From CAZLGM01 sp964558875 (lineage in GTDB: Bacteria > Desulfobacterota > Desulfobulbia > Desulfobulbales > Desulfocapsaceae), in contig CAZLGM010000163.1 of NCBI GenBank assembly GCA_964558875.1, positions 1 to 7,790 of the forward strand: 7,790 bases of DNA. The letters run 5' to 3'. How positions within the stretch are numbered: position 1 is the stretch's first letter; each line of letters opens with the position of its first letter. A program made the translations under genes and the position numbers. Below the pieces are notes generated by a model. It searched no databases, was not told the DNA's origin, and saw nothing but the letters and a program-made list of their open reading frames with translations. Positions 1 through 6,361 of this stretch are shown one piece after another.

Positions 1-1038
1 GATCTGCTTCTTGATGTCACCTGCATGGTGATCTTTCCCATTGCCATGGTGTTCATTTTAAAAAGCCTCTCCTTTCTGCTGATCCCCTTTCTCTTCGCGC
101 TGCTGTTCTGCTATGCTATCGGCCTGCCAATGGATTATCTGCAGGAACACCATGTGCCGGCCACAATCCGCATCCTGCTGACTGTTGGTTTGATTGCAGG
201 CGTCTTCTATGGACTTGAAAGGGTTATCCAGCAGAACCTGCTCAGCCTGGTGCAGACCTGGCCACAGTATGAAGAAAAATTCTGGGTTTATGCCAACCTG
301 CTCCTCTCCCACTTTGACATATCCGAGGAAAAGGCAAAGGAAACATTGACAGCCTTCTTCTCCAACATCGGCAAGGAAGAGCTCAAGCCCGTCGGCTCCA
401 TGGTGCAGTACCTGAGCGGCTCTTTTTTCTCCTTTTTGGGCAATGCTTTCTGGGTAGTGCTCTTTGTGATTTTCATCCTTTCCGAGCGGGGTGGGATTGC
501 ACGCAAAATCGTCAGGGGAGTCGGCCCGGAAAAAGCGATCGACATCCTTGACACCATGAGGAGAATCAATAAATCGGTTCAACAGTATCTTGGGCTGAAA
601 ACCCTTATCAGCCTGCTAACCGGCGTGCTTGTTTCCACAGCTCTGCTTCTGTTGGATGTACCCTTTCCCTTTCTCTGGGGGCTGCTGGCCTTCCTTCTTA
701 ATTTCATTCCCAATATAGGTTCCATTCTGGCTGGAGTCCCGCCTATTCTGGTTGCTCTGTTCGACAGCGGGTCCATCACAAGGACCCTTATCGTGGCTGT
801 TGCCTTTATAGTCATTCAGACCATTGTCGGTAATTTTATCGAGCCAAAGGTTCTTGGAAAAGGTCTTGACCTCAGCCCGCTAGTAGTTCTTTTTTCACTG
901 CTGTTCTGGGGCTGGGTCTGGGGAATTCCCGGCATGCTGCTCTCGGTTCCTCTGACTGCAGCGCTGAAGATCAGCCTGGAGCAGTTCGACCGAACCAAGC
1001 CAATTGCGATCCTGTTGGGTGATAATCCCGGTGATTAA
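1..1038 (+). CDS. AI-2E family (PerM/UPF0118) membrane transporter, 5'-partial
   Basis: Polytopic inner-membrane protein of the AI-2E exporter/PerM family, whose members are linked to export of small molecules or to Na+/H+ antiport; the substrate cannot be read from sequence. The frame is open from base 1 (DLLLDVTC precedes the ATG at 25), so the true start is probably just outside the window. Numbering from the ATG at 25: hydrophobic helices at about 3-30 and 46-64, a soluble helical stretch at about 66-125, and further membrane segments at about 138-152, 190-210, 212-245, 252-272 and 283-315. Family hallmarks are IPNIGSILAGVPP (228-240), FIEPKVLGKGLDLSPLV (271-287) and WGIPGMLLSVPL (299-310). 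About 345 visible codons is near the usual family length, so little is missing. The stop is TAA at 1036-1038. The family call is firm; a role in autoinducer-2 export is not implied. Confidence 0.93.
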   Translation, partial: DLLLDVTCMVIFPIAMVFILKSLSFLLIPFLFALLFCYAIGLPMDYLQEHHVPATIRILLTVGLIAGVFYGLERVIQQNLLSLVQTWPQYEEKFWVYANLLLSHFDISEEKAKETLTAFFSNIGKEELKPVGSMVQYLSGSFFSFLGNAFWVVLFVIFILSERGGIARKIVRGVGPEKAIDILDTMRRINKSVQQYLGLKTLISLLTGVLVSTALLLLDVPFPFLWGLLAFLLNFIPNIGSILAGVPPILVALFDSGSITRTLIVAVAFIVIQTIVGNFIEPKVLGKGLDLSPLVVLFSLLFWGWVWGIPGMLLSVPLTAALKISLEQFDRTKPIAILLGDNPGD

Positions 1039-1067
1039 TGTGTCTGTTCAGAAACGAAAATTATTGC

Positions 1068-1140
1068 GGAGTCTTCGCTTACCTCCGAGGATAAATTTCT
1101 CTCCATAACGAAGAATTAGGAGAAGGTAAGCGTAGACTCC
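1068..1140. repeat. Imperfect inverted repeat, 17-bp arms
   Basis: The arms at 1068-1084 (GGAGTCTTCGCTTACCT) and 1124-1140 (AGGTAAGCGTAGACTCC) are inverted complements with one T-T mismatch at the eighth position. The inner 39 nt could extend pairing slightly through CC/GG bases. There is no U-tract after the second arm, so it is not a classical intrinsic terminator, although it lies 30 nt after the AI-2E stop codon. It may be an intergenic repeat of the REP or MITE type; copy number elsewhere is unknown. No obvious direct-repeat flanks were found. Confidence 0.75.
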
Positions 1141-1233
1141 CAAAGGCCCTTTCTGGATGGGCACTGACCAACTCCCTCACATTCTGCATTGTACGATTCC
1201 CGCAAGTAATCTATAGTAGTGGGTTACATAAAA

Positions 1234-1333
1234 NNNNNNNNNNNNNNNNNNNNNNNNNNNNNNNNNNNNNNNNNNNNNNNNNNNNNNNNNNNNNNNNNNN
1301 NNNNNNNNNNNNNNNNNNNNNNNNNNNNNNNNN
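1234..1333. other. Assembly gap, 100 N placeholder
   Basis: This is a run of exactly 100 N, the same size as the other gap in the window. That is the usual convention for a scaffold join of unknown length. Open frames that appear to cross it are artefacts. Confidence 0.97.
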
Positions 1334-1487
1334 ATATTTAGCAAAAGCCATTGGTAATAATCATTCACACAGGTTGAGGGCCTGCTTCAATTTTGTTAAG
1401 CATTCGTCCCTGGTGGTAACAGCAGTCCGAATTTCCCATAAATCTCTAGAAGCGCTCCGGGAGTCGAAGCTGAACAAGGTATAAACA

Positions 1488-2672
1488 ATGAAGAATCGGG
1501 AAAAGAAACGAATAAAGGCTCGCAAGCGGTTTGACATCACAACCAGTCAACTCGGTGTTCTGCTCGGTGGGAGCGGTTTGATCGGTGGAGCCATTCTTCA
1601 CTACATGAAGAAAAAATCTTCAGAAGAAATGGTGATTCTTTCACCTAACAGTAAAAAGCTGAGCCTTAGTGAGCCCAAAGATATTCGCAGGTACATCAAA
1701 AGATACCAACCCGATTTTATTATCAACTGTGCATTGGCTTCTATTGATTGCGATGCCGAACTTGCCTATGAGATCAACTGTGTCGGCGCCATCAGGCTGG
1801 CCAAGATGGCCCTGAAACTGCAGATACCCTATATCCATATCAGCTCCGCAGCCGTATTGCCCATGGCAGAGAATCTCTCAGAGGACAACCGGCTCCCCCT
1901 GGAAGCTAAAATGTCCAACTATACCAAATCAAAGGTTATGGCTGAGCTCCTGCTGCAGCATATGCATGAGACACAGGGCCTTGATTATACGGTTATCAGA
2001 CTCGGGGTAGTCTATGGAAAACATGATCATAAGATCAAGGGATTCCAACGTCTGATGTTTTCCATCGCCGGTGGATCCATGCCGTTCCTGTTCAGTAAAC
2101 CAGGTGTCCTTCATTCATATACCTATACAAAAAAAATTCCACCGTTTATCGATCACGTGCTTAACCATCGACAGGAATTCGGTGGTCAGGTTTATAATTT
2201 TGTCGATAAAAAGCCCGTGGAAATGATTGCTCTGATTAAGGACATCAAATCGAAGCTCGGATGTAAAAAACCAAAAAATCTCTGCATTCCCTATCCGGTT
2301 GCCACCTTCTGCCAGCGAACAATCATATGGTTAATAAAAAAAATGAGGGTAGTTGGAATCGAAACAAAGGTACCGGCTGAACTGATGTTTTTAAAGAGCT
2401 GTTACGAATCTCAGACCCTGTCGAGCAAAAAACTGCAGGAATCAAGTTTTGTCGATCCCTTCCCCGAAGTCACCATCTTCACTCAACTGCAGGAAATGAT
2501 TGATTATTATATCATTCGCTGGCATCATCTGAATCTACTTAGTGACCATGAACAGAGCGTCGGGGACCTCAACAAGCGAAGCGGTGAATTTTTACAAACG
2601 CCAACAAAGCTTTTAGAAGAAATGAAGACAGGCACCACTTTGCCAATGAGGGAATTTGACAAACAATTTTAG
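1488..2672 (+). CDS. Extended-SDR NAD(P)-dependent epimerase/reductase (RmlD-like)
   Basis: A 394-aa Rossmann-fold enzyme of the extended short-chain dehydrogenase/reductase family, which commonly acts on nucleotide-sugars or on sterol- and lipid-like alcohols. The nucleotide-binding glycine motif is GGSGLIGG at 27-34. PDFIINCA (75-82) and EINCVGAIRLAK (95-106) match the conserved strand and helix of the RmlD/epimerase group. HISSAAV (117-123) carries the catalytic serine region, and YTKSK (145-149) supplies the Tyr-x-x-x-Lys pair. RLGVVYG (171-177) is the typical following strand. The C-terminal half is the divergent substrate domain, so the substrate cannot be named. The start is fixed because an in-frame TAA lies at 1482-1484; AAGG at 1476-1479 gives an 8-nt spacing to the ATG. 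The 25-residue N-terminal extension is strongly basic and unusual for the fold. Two + strand genes follow, the second an RND exporter, which hints at envelope metabolism. Confidence 0.87.
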   Translation: MKNREKKRIKARKRFDITTSQLGVLLGGSGLIGGAILHYMKKKSSEEMVILSPNSKKLSLSEPKDIRRYIKRYQPDFIINCALASIDCDAELAYEINCVGAIRLAKMALKLQIPYIHISSAAVLPMAENLSEDNRLPLEAKMSNYTKSKVMAELLLQHMHETQGLDYTVIRLGVVYGKHDHKIKGFQRLMFSIAGGSMPFLFSKPGVLHSYTYTKKIPPFIDHVLNHRQEFGGQVYNFVDKKPVEMIALIKDIKSKLGCKKPKNLCIPYPVATFCQRTIIWLIKKMRVVGIETKVPAELMFLKSCYESQTLSSKKLQESSFVDPFPEVTIFTQLQEMIDYYIIRWHHLNLLSDHEQSVGDLNKRSGEFLQTPTKLLEEMKTGTTLPMREFDKQF

Positions 2673-2800
2673 TCCGTAACTCCCATTGACAACAGGTTTA
2701 CTCCTGGTAAGTTGATCAAAGACCACCTGAAAATCTAAATCCGCGACGGAAACCGCCCTTTCATGTTTCAATAGATATTCTCAATAACAAAAAAATCTCT

Positions 2801-3190
2801 ATGCGTAAAAAAACACTGTCCATTATTTCACTTCTTCTTTTCCTCTTCATATCCTTTTCACTGGTCGACAGGGTAGCCACAGCCAATGAAAAAACTGATA
2901 AATGCGTCTGGCTCAAAAGTGAAGTCGACAGAAGGGAGGCTGAACTCACTCAATCAAAACCGAAGGTTGATGAGGTCAAAATAAAACTTGAGGAACTGGC
3001 AGTAACCCTTGAAAACTCCAAGAACACACTCGACCTCAATAATATACAGGCTGTTACCGCGTATAATGAGAATGCCCAACTTTACTCAACAAAAGTCTTA
3101 CGCTATAAATTGCTTCAAGAGATGTTCAATAAAAAGCTGGATCGTTATAAACAACTGATTTCAAGGTTTAATCAAGAGTGTACTCAATAG
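2801..3190 (+). CDS. Small secreted helical-hairpin protein, function unknown
   Basis: A 129-aa protein I do not recognise as a named family. Residues 1-28 form a standard signal peptide: MRKK, a hydrophobic core at about 5-22 and an ATA cleavage box at 26-28. The mature chain should therefore be periplasmic. Almost all of it is charged and amphipathic helix, in two long segments at about 36-76 and 83-126 joined by an Asn/Asp-rich turn (NTLDLNN, 75-81). It has only two cysteines, C35 and C127, each 46 residues from residue 81, so an antiparallel hairpin would bring them together for a disulfide (inference). No clear Shine-Dalgarno precedes the ATG, which is unusual. It sits between the SDR gene (128 nt before) and the RND exporter (103 nt after) on the same strand, so it might be an accessory periplasmic factor of that exporter; there is no direct proof. 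Confidence 0.75.
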   Translation: MRKKTLSIISLLLFLFISFSLVDRVATANEKTDKCVWLKSEVDRREAELTQSKPKVDEVKIKLEELAVTLENSKNTLDLNNIQAVTAYNENAQLYSTKVLRYKLLQEMFNKKLDRYKQLISRFNQECTQ

Positions 3191-3231
3191 TCACTCAGCA
3201 AGTCAGCAGAAGGTTATTCAGTCACTATTGA
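3184..3231. repeat. Short inverted repeat over the stop codon
   Basis: TCAATAGTCACT (3184-3195) and AGTCACTATTGA (3220-3231) are inverted complements with one mismatch, separated by 24 nt. The left arm contains the TAG stop (3188-3190) of the small secreted-protein gene. No T-run follows, so it is at best a weak processing or attenuation hairpin between that gene and the exporter. It could also be chance. Confidence 0.4.
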
Positions 3232-3293
3232 TGGTCTTGTAAAATCAGCAACTTGGAGATCAGTGTCTACGCTTACCGGTTAAGAGTAAGAAC

Positions 3294-5680
3294 GTGAACA
3301 ATCTGTACAAACAGTGCGAAACCGCTTTTAAAGGTTTCACTGCCTTTGTTTTTGATCATAAATACCTTGGACTGTTCTTTATACTGCTCATTACTGTCAG
3401 CCTCTCCAGTCAGCTCGGCAAAATCCGTATCGATACCAGAGATGAAGGGTTCTTCCACGAAGATGACCCGGCACTGGTAGCCTACAATGATTTCAAAGAT
3501 CAATTCGGTCAGGATGAGATCTTTATTGTCGCCGTGCAGCCGTCAAAAGGGCTGGATATCGCTTTCCTGCAATCCCTGCAACAGCTCCACCGTGAATTGC
3601 GGGAATCGGTTCCCTACCTCGATGATATAACCAGTCTTGTAAACGGGCGTGTGGTCAAGGCGGTTGGCGATACACTCCATGTGGGTGAACTGCTGGAACA
3701 GTTGCCCAAAGATGAAGCCGAGCTTGAACGGACGCGCAAGCTGATCGATCATTTCCCTCTGTTTGAAAATTTCCTGATTTCCCGGGACAGATCCACCTTT
3801 TCCATCATTCTTAAGGCCCTGGCAGTCAAAGAGCTGCCGGAAGACGATCTGCTGTCAGGTTTTGATGATGGGTCGCCCCAGGATCAGAACAGCCCGGAAA
3901 CGTACCTGAGCAACGATGAAAGCCTGGAAATCACAAAAGCTATCCAGGGCATCGTCAACAAGCACAACTCTCCGGAGATGAAGGTCTTTTTCACCGGTAC
4001 TCCTGCTGTTGTTGCCGAAATGCAAATGAGTATCGAACGGGACCTCTCCCTGATCATACCGCTGTCTAGTATACTGATAATCCTGTTCCTGACACTCCAT
4101 TACAGAAGAATTTCAGGGGTTGTCTATCCACTGCTCATTGTCGGCCTCTCTCTTCTGGCCACATTTGGCACTATGGCCCTGGCAGGCTTTCCCATCACCC
4201 TGGTCAGCCAAATCTTACCGTCGTTTTTACTGATTGTCGGTATTGGTGATACGGTCCACATTCTGACTATTTTCTACAGAAAATTTGATCACAGCGGTGA
4301 TAAACGACAGGCAATCATAGACGCTGCCGGCTTTGCCGGGCTGCCGGTGCTCATGACCAGCGTGACCACGGCATGCGGGTTGTTCTCCTTTGTATGGGCT
4401 GATGTTGCCGCTATTGCCGAACTGGGTTATATCGCGCCCATTGGAGTTCTCTTTGCCTTTCTTTACACCATCGTTCTGGTGCCGGTACTCATCGCGATCT
4501 TCCCTGTGAAACATAAAAAGATCAAAAGAGAAGCTTCAAAAAAGCCACTGATAGACGGGTTGTTTACCTGGATTGCCCGAATAACCGTCAGGAGGCCAAC
4601 CATGGTGGCCGGAACCTTTGGTCTCATCCTGGTACTCAGCTTCTACAGTGCGCTCTCGCTTCGGTTTTCGCACAACATCACGACCTGGTTCCCGGATGAC
4701 TCACAGATCAGAGTAGCAACCGATGTGCTTGACTCCGTCAATGGCGGATCTGTCATGCTTGAAGCATTGATCGACACAGGCCGGGAAAACGGGGTGAAGG
4801 ACCCGCTCTTTCTTACAAGCCTCGACCAAACAGTATCAGATGTTTCAAATATGGTTGTTTCAGGGATTAAAGCCGGCAAAGTCTGGGCGATGCCGGATGT
4901 AATCAAGGAAATCCACAGGGCTCTGCATGAGGATCAACAAAACGAATATAGGGTGCCCCAGTCAGAAAAGCTGATTGCCCAGGAGCTTCTGCTCTTTGAG
5001 GCAAGCGGGAGTGATGACCTTCAAGACTTTACCGACAGCAGCTACCAGACCGGGCGGTTGTCCATTCTGGCTCCCTTTGAGGATGCGGTTTTGTATGCCG
5101 ACTATGTTGAAAAGCTTGAAGGCTATCTGGCGGAACAGTTTCCCAATGCAACAGTAACCTTGACGGGAAAAATAAAACTGTTTGTGCAGATTATTGCCAA
5201 CGCACTGACAACCATGGCGAAAAGTTATTCTTTTGCCTTGATTATTATCACCCTGTTGATGATCATCCTTATCGGCCGTATCCGCATCGGCCTGATGAGC
5301 ATGGTTGCCAACATCACCCCGATTGTCTGTATCTTAGGCATAATGGGGGCTCTCAACATTCCCCTTGATCTCAGCACAATGCTTATCGGCAGCCTGGTGC
5401 TTGGCATAGTCGTGGATGACACCATTCATTTCCTGCACCACTTTCGCCGGGCTTTTGCCGAATTGCACGATGTCGAACAGGCTGTGCGGGAAACGCTGCT
5501 GACCACCGGCAGAGCTCTTTTTATCACCACCGTGGTACTATGCGGAGGATTTTCCATCTATACCATTGCCTACCTTGCCAACAATGTCCGCTATGGAATA
5601 ATCTGCGGTTGTGCTGTTATACTTGCTCTTGTTGCTGACTTCTTCCTTGTCCCTTCTTTGCTGGCGATTGTGTATAGACG
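3294..5680 (+). CDS. RND superfamily (MMPL/HAE3-type) exporter, 3' end in gap
   Basis: A large inner-membrane, proton-driven exporter of the MMPL/HAE3-type RND group, whose known members move lipids, hopanoids or other hydrophobic molecules toward the periplasm or outer membrane. It shows the classic duplicated layout. Each half has one helix, a periplasmic domain and five helices: helix 1 at about 24-41, domain 42-248, helices 2-6 within 251-403; helix 7 at about 435-455, domain 456-642, helices 8-12 within 645-794. The mid-membrane acidic motifs are GIGDTVH (316-322) and, in the second half, VVDDTIHF (706-713), the probable proton-relay aspartates. The start is GTG at 3294, with no other usable start after the in-frame TAA at 3240-3242; AGAG at 3283-3286 is a weak ribosome site. 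All 12 helices are present before the gap, so only a short tail and the stop are missing. Residues apparently encoded after the gap are not to be trusted. Substrate unknown. Confidence 0.92.
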
Positions 5681-5780
5681 NNNNNNNNNNNNNNNNNNNN
5701 NNNNNNNNNNNNNNNNNNNNNNNNNNNNNNNNNNNNNNNNNNNNNNNNNNNNNNNNNNNNNNNNNNNNNNNNNNNNNNNN
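5681..5780. other. Assembly gap, 100 N placeholder
   Basis: A second run of exactly 100 N, of unknown true length. It removes the 3' end of the RND exporter gene on the + strand and the 3' end of the small gene on the - strand, which converge on it. Confidence 0.97.
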
Positions 5781-6013
5781 TTCTCTGACTCCAGGATCAT
5801 GCGACAAAAACTTCTGACCCAGTGCGGGACCACTTCGCGAAACATATAGGGAACATAGTATCGCTCGATTTCCTTGTCACTGACAGTTTTCCCGTACCAA
5901 CTCCGGTAAGCCAGATGGAAAACATTGAATTCGCTTGTCTCCAGTAATGCCGCCGTGCTCAACACTTCACGACAGCCAGGATTCAGATCGGTATTTTCAA
6001 ATGAAAGCCACAT
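5781..6013 (-). CDS. Small unassigned protein, 3' end in gap
   Basis: About 77 residues are readable, beginning MWLSFEN at the ATG 6013-6011; a TTG at 6031-6029 is an alternative start six codons upstream. The frame opens after an in-frame stop and runs uninterrupted into the gap. The composition is protein-like and rich in aromatic residues: LETSEFNVFHLAYRSWYG, then VPYMFREVVPHWVRSFCR. It looks soluble, with no signal peptide or membrane segment. I have a vague sense of a recurrent bacterial protein of unknown function but cannot name a family. No Shine-Dalgarno is visible before either start, which lowers confidence. It is convergent with the RND exporter and lies just after a transposase-like remnant on the same strand, so it may itself be part of gene debris. 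Confidence 0.55.
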
Positions 6014-6047
6014 ATTTCGAGCACAGGACAAACGGGACGCTGTTATT

Positions 6048-6227
6048 TTATTGACTTAAGAGTCTGGATCCCAATTTCTCCCTCAACTCACTGCTCCTTT
6101 GCAGAATCTTTTCTCTTCTGGCCACTGTCCGGCTCACTCCGGATGGCCTTATTCTCAAAAATCGCTCTACTTCCGAAGCTTTTATAGCATTATATCTTAC
6201 TACAACAGCGAGGTAAATTAACTCTAG
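6048..6227 (-). pseudogene. Remnant resembling C-terminus of a REP-associated transposase
   Basis: An open stretch of 59 codons ending at TAA (6050-6048) with no ATG start. Its translation is distinctly protein-like: LIYLAVVVRYNAIKASEV, then ERFLRIRPSGVSRTVARREK, then a charged helix ending LLSQ. The pattern EVERFL...PSGVSR...RRE is a helix-turn-helix of the kind found at the C-terminus of REP-associated tyrosine (IS200-like, HUH) transposases. The N-terminal catalytic part with its HUH and tyrosine motifs is absent; upstream come the palindromic element and then the nucleotidase gene. The assignment rests on pattern memory, and another DNA-binding protein is possible. It is most likely decayed sequence rather than a functional gene. 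Confidence 0.45.
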
Positions 6228-6231
6228 TTAT
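6227..6231. repeat. Left 5-bp target-site duplication (GTTAT)
   Basis: GTTAT lies immediately outside the left end of the 125-bp palindrome and is repeated exactly at its right end (6357-6361). This is the signature expected from DDE-transposase insertion. Confidence 0.7.
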
Positions 6232-6356
6232 CCTGAATCCGTGGGCATTCGATAGTGCTGTAGCTTTGTTTGATTTGACCGACCAATAATAGTGAGCTAT
6301 ATCGGTCGGTCAAGTCAAACAAAGATGCAGTGTTAGCGGATGCCCACGGATTCAGG
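6232..6356. mobile_element. 125-bp MITE-like palindrome with 53-bp inverted repeats
   Basis: A non-coding element made almost entirely of two 53-bp inverted arms, 6232-6284 and 6304-6356, around a 19-nt centre. The arms match at 45 of 53 positions. The ends read CCTGAATCC...GGATTCAGG, and exact 5-bp direct repeats GTTAT flank the element. Long terminal inverted repeats, no coding capacity and a target duplication are the definition of a MITE mobilised in trans. Ends beginning CC with a 5-bp duplication would suit an IS1380-type transposase, but that parentage is only a suggestion. Six of the eight arm differences are transitions giving G-U pairs in + strand RNA; the other two are true mismatches (A-G and G-A). 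It begins one base after the nucleotidase stop codon, so transcripts of that gene would carry the hairpin as their 3' UTR. Confidence 0.8.
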
Positions 6357-6361
6357 GTTAT
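6357..6361. repeat. Right 5-bp target-site duplication (GTTAT)
   Basis: This is the second copy of GTTAT, abutting the right end of the palindrome. Bases 6358-6360 are also the TAA stop codon of the - strand nucleotidase gene, so the insertion duplicated the stop codon rather than disrupting it. Confidence 0.7.

Larger units (their letters stand above)
1039..1487. other. Gene-free stretch with inverted repeat and assembly gap
   Basis: No coding region is supported here. The stretch holds an imperfect inverted repeat (1068-1140), an assembly gap (1234-1333) and about 150 nt of leader before the next gene. No tRNA-like fold or convincing sigma-70 promoter was seen. The gap hides an unknown amount of sequence, so a whole gene or insertion sequence could be missing. 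Confidence 0.7.

Noticed and set aside
58..582. 174-codon - strand open frame
   Set aside because: It is antisense to the AI-2E family gene, which has clear family motifs and membrane periodicity.
1079..1189. 36-codon - strand frame starting MQNVRELV
   Set aside because: It runs through the inverted repeat, has no visible ribosome site and no recognisable homology.
2693..2706. CAGG-6 nt-CCTG mini hairpin after the SDR gene
   Set aside because: A 4-bp stem with no T-run is too weak for a terminator.
2686..2714. TTGACA hexamer as a possible -35 box for the small secreted-protein gene
   Set aside because: No acceptable -10 box occurs 16-18 nt downstream (AAGTTG at the 17-nt position), so a promoter is not supported.
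5781..5849. + strand continuation of the exporter after the gap
   Set aside because: The frame through 100 placeholder N is arbitrary, and the tail does not resemble an exporter C-terminus; the opposite strand carries the more protein-like frame.
6232..6356. Palindrome as a classical intrinsic terminator
   Set aside because: The stem is far too long and no U-tract follows on either strand; the flanking direct repeats fit a mobile element better, although it might still influence transcript ends.
6232..6356. Palindrome as a REP element mobilised by the neighbouring RAYT-like protein
   Set aside because: REP elements are shorter and are not expected to leave target-site duplications; the 5-bp duplication points to a DDE-type transposase.
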